Shown one piece after another: positions 41,610-50,117 of a stretch of DNA of 64,000 nucleotides. A program made the position numbers and the translations under genes. Source of the DNA: Hymenobacter negativus (GTDB taxonomy: Bacteria; Bacteroidota; Bacteroidia; Cytophagales; Hymenobacteraceae); NCBI RefSeq assembly GCF_017571495.1, contig NZ_JAGETZ010000014.1, positions 1 to 64,000 of the forward strand. Reading direction: 5' to 3'. Numbering within the stretch: position 1 is the first letter of the stretch; each line of letters begins with the position of its first letter. The notes beneath the pieces were generated by a model that saw only the letters and a program-made list of their open reading frames with translations, was not told where the DNA came from and searched no databases.

Positions 41610-42194
41610 CTACAGCTCGGTTTCGGGAGCGCCAAGCCGGCGGTTTAACAGCCCATCTACTACTTCGAAGAGGCGGCGTGGTTCGTAAGTCCGCCACGGA
41701 AGGTCATCGAGCTGACCACCGAAATTAACGTAGTTGTCCACGTTGTACTGCTTCATTTCGCGCTGCACGTGTTCTTGGAAGTTCACGCCTGCAATCCAGC
41801 CGTCTTCCACGTCTTCGTACCACTCTTCATAATACGAGTCGTCCGAGCCGTGGAAGTTGAATACGTTTTCGCCAATGAGAATGAACTTGCGGATGCCTTC
41901 GTGCACCAGCACATCAATGATGTTCCGCTTGAGCTCCATGATGTCATTTTCAATGGCATCGTTCCACTCACCAATGAATTCGAGCACGGCAATACCCAAT
42001 TCGTAATCGGCAAAAAGGATTTTAAAAAACAGCGTGTCCGATCCCAGGCTGTCCCACTGCGGGTGGATGTAGTAGCCGTAAATGGTGTTGGTGTACGTGT
42101 CGAGGCTGTTTTCGGCTTCGAAGAGGGGTGAGCGAGGGTCATCGGTAGCCGAGTATTGCTCAATCCAATTGTAGTGCGGCTCAATAGTGTGCAT
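41610..42194 (-). CDS. Conserved-looking cytoplasmic protein of unknown function
   Basis: A 194-residue acidic protein read from ATG 42194 (MHTIEPHYNWIEQYSATDDPRSP). It has no signal peptide or membrane helix. Notable stretches are YYIHPQWDSLGSDTLFFKIL, LGIAVLEFIGEWNDAIENDI, VHEGIRKFILIGENVFNFHG and WYEDVEDGWIAGVNFQEHV. I recall similar unannotated proteins in Hymenobacter relatives but no function. The start is preferred to one 30 codons upstream, whose residues (MPHWLAFYGERFG) run into the murQ end. It lies about 105 nt downstream of murQ on the same strand. Confidence 0.7.
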   Translation of the reverse strand: MHTIEPHYNWIEQYSATDDPRSPLFEAENSLDTYTNTIYGYYIHPQWDSLGSDTLFFKILFADYELGIAVLEFIGEWNDAIENDIMELKRNIIDVLVHEGIRKFILIGENVFNFHGSDDSYYEEWYEDVEDGWIAGVNFQEHVQREMKQYNVDNYVNFGGQLDDLPWRTYEPRRLFEVVDGLLNRRLGAPETEL

Positions 42195-42299
42195 AGAATA
42201 GGTGGCACATGCTTTAGCTGGTGCCTTCTTAGAAACGCTGAAAAGGCCGAATCGTTCGCCGTAAAAAGCAAGCCAGTGAGGCACAAGCTGAAGCCTTTG

Positions 42300-43103
42300 C
42301 TACTGCCTGGCTGCCTCCAGCGCGGCCCGTACGCTGCCGTGTTTCTTTAGTAGCTCAGCGGCTTCGGCTTCTTCAAGGCCTAACTCGTCCATCAGCATCT
42401 TCTCGCCGCGCTGCACCAGCTTCTCGTTAGAAAGCTGCATGTCCACCATCTTGTTGCCCTTCACGCGACCCAGGCGAATGAACGTGGCAGTGGTGAGCAT
42501 GTTGAGCACCAGCTTTTGCGCAGTGCCAGCCTTGAGGCGCGTGCTGCCGGTGAGGAATTCCGGCCCCGTTACTACTTCTACCGGAAACTCGGCGGCGGCC
42601 GCTACACCCGAGTCGGCATTGCACACCACGCAGCCGGTGGCCAGACCAGCAGCACGCGCCTTATTCAAACCACCGATGACGTAGGGCGTGCGGCCTGAGG
42701 CTGCAATGCCGACGAGCACATCTTTGGCATTGATGTCGTGCTTTTGTAAGTCAATCCAGGCCTGCTCGGCGTCATCTTCTGCGCCCTCCACGGCTTGGCG
42801 AATGGCGCCGTCGCCGCCCGCCATGATACCAACCACCAACCCGGCCGGGACGCCAAACGTGGGCGGGCACTCCGAGGCATCTACCACACCCAGCCGTCCA
42901 CTGGTGCCCGCCCCAATGTAGAACAGCCGACCACCTGCTCCGAGCCGTGCCACAATAGTTTCCACCAGGGCCTCAATTTGAGGCAGTGCTTTGGCCAAGG
43001 TTTGAGGCACGGTTTGGTCGAGCTGGTTCATTCCGGCCAGCAGCTCGGTGGTGGAGAGGGTTTCCAGGTTGTTGAACTGGGAAGGAGCTTCGGTGGTCAT
43101 CAT
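42300..43103 (-). CDS. murQ: N-acetylmuramic acid 6-phosphate etherase
   Basis: A 267-residue SIS-domain lyase that converts MurNAc-6-phosphate to GlcNAc-6-phosphate and lactate during cell-wall recycling. Signatures are LFYIGAGTSGRLGVVDASECPPTFG (catalytic glutamate in ASEC), IMAGGDGAIRQAVEGAEDD, GIAASGRTPYVIGGL and the C-terminal helices EKLVQRGEKMLMDELGLEEAEA. Two adjacent ATGs (43103 and 43100) are equivalent. No anmK, murP or nagZ gene is adjacent. Two small inverted repeats precede it. Confidence 0.95.
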   Translation of the reverse strand: MMTTEAPSQFNNLETLSTTELLAGMNQLDQTVPQTLAKALPQIEALVETIVARLGAGGRLFYIGAGTSGRLGVVDASECPPTFGVPAGLVVGIMAGGDGAIRQAVEGAEDDAEQAWIDLQKHDINAKDVLVGIAASGRTPYVIGGLNKARAAGLATGCVVCNADSGVAAAAEFPVEVVTGPEFLTGSTRLKAGTAQKLVLNMLTTATFIRLGRVKGNKMVDMQLSNEKLVQRGEKMLMDELGLEEAEAAELLKKHGSVRAALEAARQ

Positions 43104-43111
43104 AGCGTTTG

Positions 43112-43174
43112 GAACAAGCTTTAGCTTGTTCGGGATAAGGGTTTCATATGGCCGGGAACAAGCGGAAGCATGTT
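43112..43174. repeat. Two tandem small palindromes (GAACAAGC type)
   Basis: GAACAAGCT-TT-AGCTTGTTC (43112-43131) and GAACAAGC-GGA-AGCATGTTC (43155-43174) are related hairpins, one perfect and one with a mismatch. They fill the space between the cytochrome b5-like stop and the murQ start. Confidence 0.6.
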
Positions 43175-43438
43175 CTACAACAGCCGACCAATTACTGGAA
43201 AATTATCGAATACGTTGGCCGTATGCGGCGCGTCTTTGTCCAGCTCGGCGGTCAGGTCCTGGCCGGCCCAGTGCTCGTAGTGGTTGCCGCGCCGCCAGAG
43301 CCGCGAGCGGCTGACGTCGTAAATCTGACCTTGGTATGCCACCCATATTTCGTCGCGGTCCTGACCGTTGCGTAGGGCGAGCTGAGATTTGGTGTAGGTT
43401 TTAATTGTTGGTTGCTGGTTGTCAGTTGTCAGGCTCAT
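43175..43438 (-). CDS. Cytochrome b5-like haem/steroid-binding domain protein
   Basis: An 87-residue protein that is essentially one cytochrome b5-like domain. EIWVAYQGQIYDVSRSRLWRRGNHYEHWAGQDLT (landmark; key parts IWVAYQGQIYDV and HWAGQDLT) and DAPHTANVFDNFPVIGRL fit the family. H56 and H72 are the expected haem ligands. No signal peptide, so a small soluble haem or ligand carrier is likely. It lies between the arginase-fold gene and murQ on the same strand. Electron partner unknown. Confidence 0.85.
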   Translation of the reverse strand: MSLTTDNQQPTIKTYTKSQLALRNGQDRDEIWVAYQGQIYDVSRSRLWRRGNHYEHWAGQDLTAELDKDAPHTANVFDNFPVIGRLL

Positions 43439-43495
43439 GCTCCTCTCTTACAAATCTGATTGACAACAAACAACTGATAACTCTCAACTAAAACC

Positions 43496-44653
43496 CTAGC
43501 TCAGTAGCGCCTGCAAGCGAATCCAGCGTTGCGGCAGGTCGCCTTGTGAGGCATTGAGGTAGTCCTCATAAGTGCAGGGCACCACGCGCTTCACCGAATT
43601 GTCGCCGAGGCGCTCTACTTCCATCCACCACTTCTCGGCACGGCGCGACTTGTAGAACACCAGCTTATCCGGGTTGCCGGGCAGCACCACCGTGTAGGTG
43701 AGGAAGCGGAAGGTGCCGAAACCAGTTTCGGGCCGGCGATGGTAGAAGCCTTCCACAAAATACCAGAGCATGGTGGCAATAGTGGCCGCCGCCAGGCCGT
43801 TGGAGTCCACGTCGGCGCGGTATCCGTAGAGTCCGAAAGAGCTTAGCTGCTCGTTATGGCCAGCATACCAGCACAGTTGAGTGGCTTCTTCGTTGCCCAG
43901 TCCAAAAGGATTGGCCGGGTAGTAGCCCGGCGAATCCTGCCAGCGAATGGCAGCAATATCTACGCTCATAAAATCGGCCTGACGCACCAGTGGCTCAGCC
44001 AGACGGCGGTCAGCGCGTACTTCGCCCACGCTCATGGTATCAAAATGCAGCTTTTCGAGCGCCACGGTCACTTCAGGCGGCGTGAGATACTGCTGGTGAC
44101 CAAGGTGGGCCAAGCTGAATACGATGTTAGGCTCGTGCACCAGCAGGCGGCGCAAATGGCTTTCCTCGGGCGGAGTGCTGGGGCCGGGCTCAGCCATATC
44201 AGGCCGTGAGTCGACCACCGTTATGTTGATGGTGCGGTTCTGCACCTCGTAGGCCAGAAACTGACCATAATCCAAGTCGTGGCTGCCACCGAGCAAGATG
44301 GGGACTGTATTTTCCTCCAATAAAGCCCCAATAATCTCGCGCAGGCGCTGGTAGGTGTCTTCCAGCGTGAGGCCGGGACGAAGGTTACCCAAGTCTACCA
44401 GCCGGAGCAGGCCGGTGCCTTTTTGCAACTGGTAGAAGCGCTGACGCACTTCATTGGGGCCGTGGCGGCGGGTGCTGGGTGGGCCGGCGGCACTGCCCCG
44501 CCATTCGTCGAGGCCGATAAGGGCGAGGTCGGCGGCGCGCCAGTCAGGGAAGGTTTCGGTGAAGCGGGTGGCGTAGGCGGCCAGCGTGGTAGGCACGGGC
44601 ACGGCGTCGGTCAGCGTTTCCGGCAACGGGTCGAAAAACAGGGCCAGATTCAT
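43496..44653 (-). CDS. Arginase/formiminoglutamase-fold protein with degenerate metal site
   Basis: A 385-residue ureohydrolase-fold protein. The fold landmarks are present, but the manganese ligands are mostly changed: GGSH at 122-125 (family GGDH), DSRPD at 148-152 (family DAHxD) and SVDIAAIRW at 230-238 (family SxDxDxxDP). With H125, D148, D152 and D232 left, a normal dinuclear manganese centre looks unlikely. The C-terminal 110 residues (ETGFGTFRFLTYTVVLPG, VFYKSRRAEKWWMEVERL) extend beyond arginase. Bacteroidota copies are often annotated formimidoylglutamase; I doubt that activity here. No hut genes are nearby. Confidence 0.75.
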   Translation of the reverse strand: MNLALFFDPLPETLTDAVPVPTTLAAYATRFTETFPDWRAADLALIGLDEWRGSAAGPPSTRRHGPNEVRQRFYQLQKGTGLLRLVDLGNLRPGLTLEDTYQRLREIIGALLEENTVPILLGGSHDLDYGQFLAYEVQNRTINITVVDSRPDMAEPGPSTPPEESHLRRLLVHEPNIVFSLAHLGHQQYLTPPEVTVALEKLHFDTMSVGEVRADRRLAEPLVRQADFMSVDIAAIRWQDSPGYYPANPFGLGNEEATQLCWYAGHNEQLSSFGLYGYRADVDSNGLAAATIATMLWYFVEGFYHRRPETGFGTFRFLTYTVVLPGNPDKLVFYKSRRAEKWWMEVERLGDNSVKRVVPCTYEDYLNASQGDLPQRWIRLQALLS

Positions 44654-44851
44654 TGGGAGCGGTAATGCAAGAAGCCAAAATTACACCTAAAAAGGCCGGG
44701 TTTTTGGGGTTTTTGACCCTTTGCGCTACCGATTTGGTTTTAACCCGTACTAAGCCTGCTACTGTCTGGTTCAGCTTTCGGTAGCACGGCCCCAAAAAAA
44801 GCGCTTTATTTAAGCGGAAATTCACCAGATACGCTTTATTAAAACCCACCC

Positions 44852-46615
44852 ATGGACGTTCGTCGTGCCTTTGACATCCTCGCTCACCAAATAGCTGAGT
44901 CGCCCAAAAAAGACGCCCTGGCTTCCAAAATAGATGGCCAGTGGGTGCCCATCAGCAGTCAGGAATTACAGGACCAAGCCAATCGGGTTTCGTTGGGGCT
45001 CGTGTCGCTGGGCCTTAAACGGGGCGATAAAGTAGCCATTATCAGCATGAACCGTCCCGAATGGATGCTGGCTGACTTCGGCATCTCCCAAATAGGGGCT
45101 ACCAGCGTGCCGATGTACCCGAGTATCACCGTTGAGGACTACAAGTACATCTTCACTGATGCCGGGGTGCGCGCTGTATTCGTGGCTGATAAAAAGCTGT
45201 TTGATAAGGTGAGGGAGGCAACGCAAGGCTTGGATATTCCGGCCGAAAACGTCTTTACCTTTGATAAAATCGAAGGAGCCCGCCATTTCAGCGAGCTGCT
45301 GGAAATCGGCAAAAAGGGGAATGCAGCCGACTTAGAACCCCTGAAAGCTGTCGTGCAGCCCGACGACCTGCTCACGCTCATCTACACCAGCGGCACCACT
45401 GGCAGCCCCAAAGGCGTGATGCTTACGCATGACAACATCCTGAGCAACTGCCGTAACTCGCAGCGCTTTGTGCCCGTCACAAAGAATGACAAAGCGCTCA
45501 GCTTCCTACCGCTATGCCACATTTTCGAGCGCATGGTGACTTACCTGTACATGATAAACAGCGTGAGCATCTACTACGCCGAGAACATGGACGTCATCGC
45601 CGACAACCTGCGCGAGGTGAAGCCCGAGATTTTCACGACCGTGCCGCGCCTGTTGGAGAAGGTATACGATAAAATCGTCGCCAAAGGCCACGAACTGGAT
45701 GGCATCAAAAAAAGCCTGTTCTTCTGGGCACTGGACTTGGGCCTTAAATACGACACCCAGAAAGACCAAGGCTTCTTCTATAATACGCAACTCGCGCTGG
45801 CCAATAAGCTTATCTTTAATAAGTGGCGCGAAGCGCTGGGTGGTAACCTGCGCTGCATCGTGAGCGGCGGTGGAGCTTTGCAGCCGCGCCTGGCGCGCGT
45901 ATTCTGGGCAGCCGGCATCCGGGTGATGGAAGGCTACGGCCTGACGGAAACTTCGCCGGTAATTGCCGTAGGTGGCTACGAAGCCGAAAACAATATGATT
46001 GGCACGGTAGGTCCGCTCATCGACAACATGGAAGTGCAAATTGCTCAGGATGGCGAGATTCTGACCAAATCAGCCTCCGTGATGAAGGGTTACTACAACA
46101 AGCCCGACCTTACGGCGGAAGTGTTCGATAAAGACGGTTGGTTCCACACCGGCGATATCGGCGAGTTGGTGAATGGCAAGTTTTTGAAAATCACCGACCG
46201 TAAGAAGGAGATGTTCAAGACTTCAGGCGGCAAATACATTGCCCCGCAGGTAATCGAAGGCAAACTGAAAGAAGACCCGCTCATTGAGCAAGCCATGGTA
46301 GTGGGGGCCGACCAGAAATTCGCTTCCGCATTGGTAATACCTTCGTTTTCTGACCTCAAAGGCTGGTGCAAGCGCAACGGCGTGCCGGATGCGACAAACG
46401 AAGAACTGGTTAAGAACGAGAAGGTAGTAGAGCTCTACGAGGGGTTGGTGAAGAAATACAACCAGAGCTTTGCGCAGTGGGAGCAGGTAAAGAAAATTAC
46501 CTTATTACCCGAACTCTGGACCGTGGAAACCGGCGAGATGACGCCGACCATGAAGGTAAAGCGCAAGGTCATTACAGAGAAAAACAAGGCCTTGATTGAG
46601 GGCATGTACCATTAG
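44852..46615 (+). CDS. fadD: Long-chain fatty acid-CoA ligase
   Basis: A 587-residue adenylate-forming enzyme that activates long-chain fatty acids to acyl-CoA. The AMP-binding motif is LIYTSGTTGSPKGVMLTHDN, the A5 motif GYGLTETSPV, the A7 segment WFHTGDIGELVNGKFLKI and the catalytic lysine region near the end TPTMKVKRKVI. The family long form (AMP-dependent synthetase FAA1/FadD15-like) has this length. It opens the fatty-acid region: MarR regulator, fadN, fadA and fadE genes follow on the same strand. A terminator at 46686 separates it from marR. Confidence 0.93.
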   Translation: MDVRRAFDILAHQIAESPKKDALASKIDGQWVPISSQELQDQANRVSLGLVSLGLKRGDKVAIISMNRPEWMLADFGISQIGATSVPMYPSITVEDYKYIFTDAGVRAVFVADKKLFDKVREATQGLDIPAENVFTFDKIEGARHFSELLEIGKKGNAADLEPLKAVVQPDDLLTLIYTSGTTGSPKGVMLTHDNILSNCRNSQRFVPVTKNDKALSFLPLCHIFERMVTYLYMINSVSIYYAENMDVIADNLREVKPEIFTTVPRLLEKVYDKIVAKGHELDGIKKSLFFWALDLGLKYDTQKDQGFFYNTQLALANKLIFNKWREALGGNLRCIVSGGGALQPRLARVFWAAGIRVMEGYGLTETSPVIAVGGYEAENNMIGTVGPLIDNMEVQIAQDGEILTKSASVMKGYYNKPDLTAEVFDKDGWFHTGDIGELVNGKFLKITDRKKEMFKTSGGKYIAPQVIEGKLKEDPLIEQAMVVGADQKFASALVIPSFSDLKGWCKRNGVPDATNEELVKNEKVVELYEGLVKKYNQSFAQWEQVKKITLLPELWTVETGEMTPTMKVKRKVITEKNKALIEGMYH

Positions 46616-46685
46616 GTTGAGCCTGTTGCAGCGTGAGCAATGCATTAACCCAACCTCTCGATGTGACCAGCCTGTATAAATGTGA

Positions 46686-46718
46686 AAAGCCCCGACTCAT
46701 TCGCAGAGTTGGGGCTTT
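46686..46718 (+). terminator. Terminator after fadD
   Basis: Stem AAAGCCCCGACTC / GAGTTGGGGCTTT (46686-46698 with 46706-46718) pairs over 13 bp with one G-U; CTGCTTG follows, so the T-tract is short. It lies 71 nt after the stop. Confidence 0.7.
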
Positions 46719-46879
46719 CTGCTTGCCAAGGGCTTGGGCTGTCGGCGTGGTCGGCTGGATTCAACTGGCAGAATGGTGCGCCACGGTAGCAAGAGGCTTG
46801 GCATGCATGAAAAGATTATATCAACTGTTATGCAAGCCTAATAAATTATTCGTAAGTTTACCGCACTTACACCCCGCCC

Positions 46880-47359
46880 ATGAAACCTGAAGAAACCGTT
46901 GATTATAACATCAAAGTAGCCTGGCATGCCATCTCGCGGATGTATAACACCCAGGCGGCCCAAAACGATATTACCACAAGCATTGGCTTCGTGCTGCTGA
47001 ATATCGACCAGGAAAAGGGCACTCCCGCCACGAAAATCGCGCCTTTGCTGGGCCTCGAAACCCGTAGCCTAACCCGTATTCTGCGGAGTATGGAAGAGAA
47101 AGGTCTTATTTATAAGCAAGGCGACTCGGTAGACAAGCGCTCAGTTCGTATTTTCCTAACGCCACTGGGCTTGGAGAAGAAGGAGGTTTCACGGCAGACC
47201 GTGAGGCACTTCAACCTGAAAATCAGGGAGAAAATACCGCAGAATCAACTGGAAGTATTCTTTAAAGTAGCGGCCCAGATTACGGGCATGATTGAGGGTA
47301 AAACCTTGTTTGAAGACTTCGTGCTCAAGCCCTTGCGTACGGAATCGGCAGCTTCTTAA
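46880..47359 (+). CDS. MarR-family transcriptional regulator
   Basis: A 159-residue winged-helix regulator. IKVAWHAISRMYNTQAAQ forms the dimer helix; ATKIAPLLGLETRSLTRILR is the recognition helix region; GLIYKQGDSVDKRSVRIFLT is the wing with the D-x-R-S motif typical of MarR. Its location between fadD and fadN, in the same direction, makes it a plausible regulator of fatty-acid degradation with acyl-CoA as a possible ligand (inference). The 264 nt upstream hold the fadD terminator and an AT-rich stretch near 46850 with TAAGTTTA, close to a -7 box. Confidence 0.9.
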   Translation: MKPEETVDYNIKVAWHAISRMYNTQAAQNDITTSIGFVLLNIDQEKGTPATKIAPLLGLETRSLTRILRSMEEKGLIYKQGDSVDKRSVRIFLTPLGLEKKEVSRQTVRHFNLKIREKIPQNQLEVFFKVAAQITGMIEGKTLFEDFVLKPLRTESAAS

Positions 47360-47377
47360 GAATCTAATTCCTGGAGC

Positions 47378-47472
47378 GTCATGCTGGGCAGAGCCAAAGC
47401 ATCTCGCGGGCAGTAGTAATCAAGACGATTGCAACGAAGCGAGCGGGATGCTTCGGCTACGCTCAGCATGAC
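47378..47472. repeat. Palindromic intergenic repeat (GTCATGCTG type)
   Basis: Outer arms GTCATGCTG (47378) and CAGCATGAC (to 47472) and inner arms AAAGCATCTCGC / GCGGGATGCTTC pair with a few mismatches. The centre GCAGTAGTAATCAA...ACGATTGC is shared almost word for word with the element at 51323. It lies between marR and fadN. Confidence 0.75.
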
Positions 47473-47522
47473 TGTTCTTTTATTCATAACCAACCCACCT
47501 CACCACCCAAAGTAGAAAGAGG

Positions 47523-49931
47523 ATGAACCGAACCATCAAGAAAGTGGCCGTGCTCGGCTCCGGCGTCATGGGCTCGCGCATTGCCTGCCACTTCGCCAAC
47601 ATCGGCGTGCAGGTGCTGCTGCTCGACATCGCCCCCAAAGAGCTGACGCCAGACGAGGAGAAAAAGGGCCTGAAGTTAGAGGCACCGGCAGTGCGCAACC
47701 GCATTGTGAATGCTGCGTTGCAGGCCGCAATCGTTGCCAACCCCTCGCCGCTCTACCGCAAGGCCGATGCGACGAAAATCAAGACTGGCAACTTCGATGA
47801 CAACCTCAAGGACATTGCCAGCTGCGACTGGACGATTGAAGTCGTAATCGAGCGCCTCGATATCAAAAAGAGCCTTTACGAGCGGGTGGAGCAGTTCCGT
47901 AAAAAGGGCACCCTGATTACCAGCAACACCAGCGGTATCCCAATTCACCTGCTGGCCGAGGGCCGCTCCGAGGATTTCAAACAGCATTTTGCCGGCACGC
48001 ACTTTTTCAACCCGCCGCGCTATCTGAAGCTGCTGGAAATCATTCCGACGCCGGACACCAAACCGGAGGTGCTGGATTTCCTGCAACACTATGGTGATTT
48101 GTACCTGGGCAAAACCGTAGTGCTGGCTAAGGACACGCCCGGCTTCATTGCCAACCGCGTGGGCGTTTTTGCCCTGCTCGATGCCATGCAAACCATGCAG
48201 AAGCTGGGCCTGACCGTGGAAGAAACCGACAAGCTAACCGGCCCGGTAATTGGCCATGCGAAGTCGGCAACGCTGCGTACTTCTGACGTGGTGGGCTTAG
48301 ATACCACCATCAATGTGGCCAATGGCCTGGCACAGGGCCTCCCAAATGACGAGGCCAAAGACGTGTTTGAACTGCCCGATTTCATCAAGAAAATGGGCGA
48401 GAGCAAGTGGCTCGGCGATAAAACCGGTCAAGGCTTCTACAAGAAAGTGAAGGGCGAAGGCGGCAAGTCGGAAATACACGCGCTCGACCTGACTACGCTG
48501 GAATACAAGCCGAGCCAGAAGGTGAAATTCGCCACGCTGGAGATGACCAAGAGCATTGACAAGCTGGCCGACCGGTTTAAGGTGCTGGTGGCAGGCAAAG
48601 ACAAGGCCGGTGAGTTTTACCGCTTGAGCTTCGGCAGTCTGTTCGCCTACGTGAGCAACCGGATTCCCGAAATCTCGGACCAGCTCTACAAACTGGACGA
48701 TGCCCTCCGTGCCGGTTTTGGCTGGGAAATGGGGCCGTTTGAAACCTGGGACGCGCTGGGCGTGCAAGCCGGTATCGACCTGACCAAGGCAGCTGGCCGC
48801 ACTCCTGCACCGTGGGTGGAGGAGATGCTAGCGGCTGGTAACCAGACATTCTACCGCGTGACCGAAGCCGGCGTGCGCGAGTTCTACGATGTGGCTTCCA
48901 AGAGCTACCAGCCGGTGTCGGGCGTGGAGAACTTCATCATTCTCGATAACCTGCGTGCCAGCGGCAAAGTGCTGTGGAAAAACGCGGGCGCATCCGTTAT
49001 CGACCTCGGCGACGGCATCCTGAACGTGGAGTTTCACTCCAAAATGAACTCGCTGGGCACCGACGTGATTCAGGGCCTCTTGAAAGGCGTGGAGATGGCT
49101 GAAGCCGGCTACCGGGGCCTTGTGGTGGGCAACGATGCGCCGAACTTCTCGGCCGGTGCCAACCTGGGCCTCGTGTACATGCAGGCGCTGGAGCAGGAGT
49201 TTGACGAGCTGAACCTGATGATTCAGCAGTTCCAGCAGGCCATGATGCGGATGCGCTACAGCAGCATCCCGGTGGTGGGTACCCCGCACGGCCTCACCCT
49301 GGGCGGCGGCTGCGAGCTGAACCTGCACTGCGACCGGGTGGTAGCAGCAGCCGAATCCTATATCGGCCTTGTAGAGTTCGGCGTCGGCCTGATTCCCGGC
49401 GGCGGCGGCACCAAGGAAATGACCCTGCGCACGGCCGCTAAGTATGAGGAAGGCGAGCCCGAATTCAACCTGCTGCGTAATACCTACATGACCATTAGCA
49501 CGGCCAAGGTTTCAACCTCAGCCGCCGAAGCCTTCGATTTGGGCTTCCTCCGTCGCGGCGACGAAGTAGTACTGAACAGCAACCGCGTTATCGCGCAGGC
49601 TAAAGCCGCCGCGCTCGATTTGGCCGATGCTGGCTACACCCAGCCCACGCAGAAAACCAACATCAAAGTGCATGGAAAAGGCGCGCTGGCCATGTTCAAA
49701 ACCGGCGTGTACGCCATGCAGCAGGGCAATTACATCTCGACCCACGACCAGCTCATTGCTGATAAGCTGGCCTACGTGATGTGCGGCGGTGACCTGTCGT
49801 CGCCCACCGAAGTAAGCGAGCAGTACCTACTGGATTTGGAGCGCGAAGCCTTCCTCAGCCTCTGCGGCGAGCGGAAGACGCTGGAGCGGATTCAGTCGAT
49901 TTTGACAACGGGTAAGCCGTTGCGCAACTAG
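47523..49931 (+). CDS. fadN: 3-hydroxyacyl-CoA dehydrogenase/enoyl-CoA hydratase fusion (FadN type)
   Basis: An 802-residue beta-oxidation enzyme. The N-terminal half is a 3-hydroxyacyl-CoA dehydrogenase with the NAD loop VAVLGSGVMGSRIACHFA (residues 8-25) and HFFNPPRYLKLLEIIPTPDT as well as GFIANRVGVFALLDAMQ; the C-terminal half is a crotonase-like domain (GLVVGNDAPNFSAGANLGLVYM, VGTPHGLTLGGGCELNLHCD, each a landmark). This dehydrogenase-first order is that of Bacillus FadN, the reverse of E. coli FadB. It catalyses hydration and oxidation of enoyl-CoA. It is followed by fadA. Confidence 0.92.
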   Translation: MNRTIKKVAVLGSGVMGSRIACHFANIGVQVLLLDIAPKELTPDEEKKGLKLEAPAVRNRIVNAALQAAIVANPSPLYRKADATKIKTGNFDDNLKDIASCDWTIEVVIERLDIKKSLYERVEQFRKKGTLITSNTSGIPIHLLAEGRSEDFKQHFAGTHFFNPPRYLKLLEIIPTPDTKPEVLDFLQHYGDLYLGKTVVLAKDTPGFIANRVGVFALLDAMQTMQKLGLTVEETDKLTGPVIGHAKSATLRTSDVVGLDTTINVANGLAQGLPNDEAKDVFELPDFIKKMGESKWLGDKTGQGFYKKVKGEGGKSEIHALDLTTLEYKPSQKVKFATLEMTKSIDKLADRFKVLVAGKDKAGEFYRLSFGSLFAYVSNRIPEISDQLYKLDDALRAGFGWEMGPFETWDALGVQAGIDLTKAAGRTPAPWVEEMLAAGNQTFYRVTEAGVREFYDVASKSYQPVSGVENFIILDNLRASGKVLWKNAGASVIDLGDGILNVEFHSKMNSLGTDVIQGLLKGVEMAEAGYRGLVVGNDAPNFSAGANLGLVYMQALEQEFDELNLMIQQFQQAMMRMRYSSIPVVGTPHGLTLGGGCELNLHCDRVVAAAESYIGLVEFGVGLIPGGGGTKEMTLRTAAKYEEGEPEFNLLRNTYMTISTAKVSTSAAEAFDLGFLRRGDEVVLNSNRVIAQAKAAALDLADAGYTQPTQKTNIKVHGKGALAMFKTGVYAMQQGNYISTHDQLIADKLAYVMCGGDLSSPTEVSEQYLLDLEREAFLSLCGERKTLERIQSILTTGKPLRN

Positions 49932-49940
49932 CCTCACGAG

Positions 49941-50104
49941 TAACCTCACCCCCTGGCCCCCTCTCCCGCGGAGAGGGGGGACTAGTTTCTAGTTTTAGAT
50001 GTTAGTCGGGAGTAAAACAGTCTTTAACTTTTTAAAAGTTAGTTAACTAGAGCTAGAAACTAGTCCTCCCTCTCCACGGGAGAGGGGGCTAGGGGGTGAG
50101 GTTA
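49941..50104. repeat. 55-bp-arm inverted repeat between fadN and fadA
   Basis: The left arm (49941-49995, opening TAACCTCACCCCCTGGCCCC) and right arm (about 50050-50104, closing GGGGGCTAGGGGGTGAGGTTA-like) pair over about 55 bp with roughly four mismatches, around a 54-nt AT-rich centre. The right arm ends 13 nt before the fadA ATG, so it forms most of the fadA leader and could limit read-through. Confidence 0.82.
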
Positions 50105-50117
50105 ACGCCAGAACAAC

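Noticed and set aside
46633..46890. Frame between fadD and marR
   Set aside because: It spans the fadD terminator and the marR start region and has no recognisable features.
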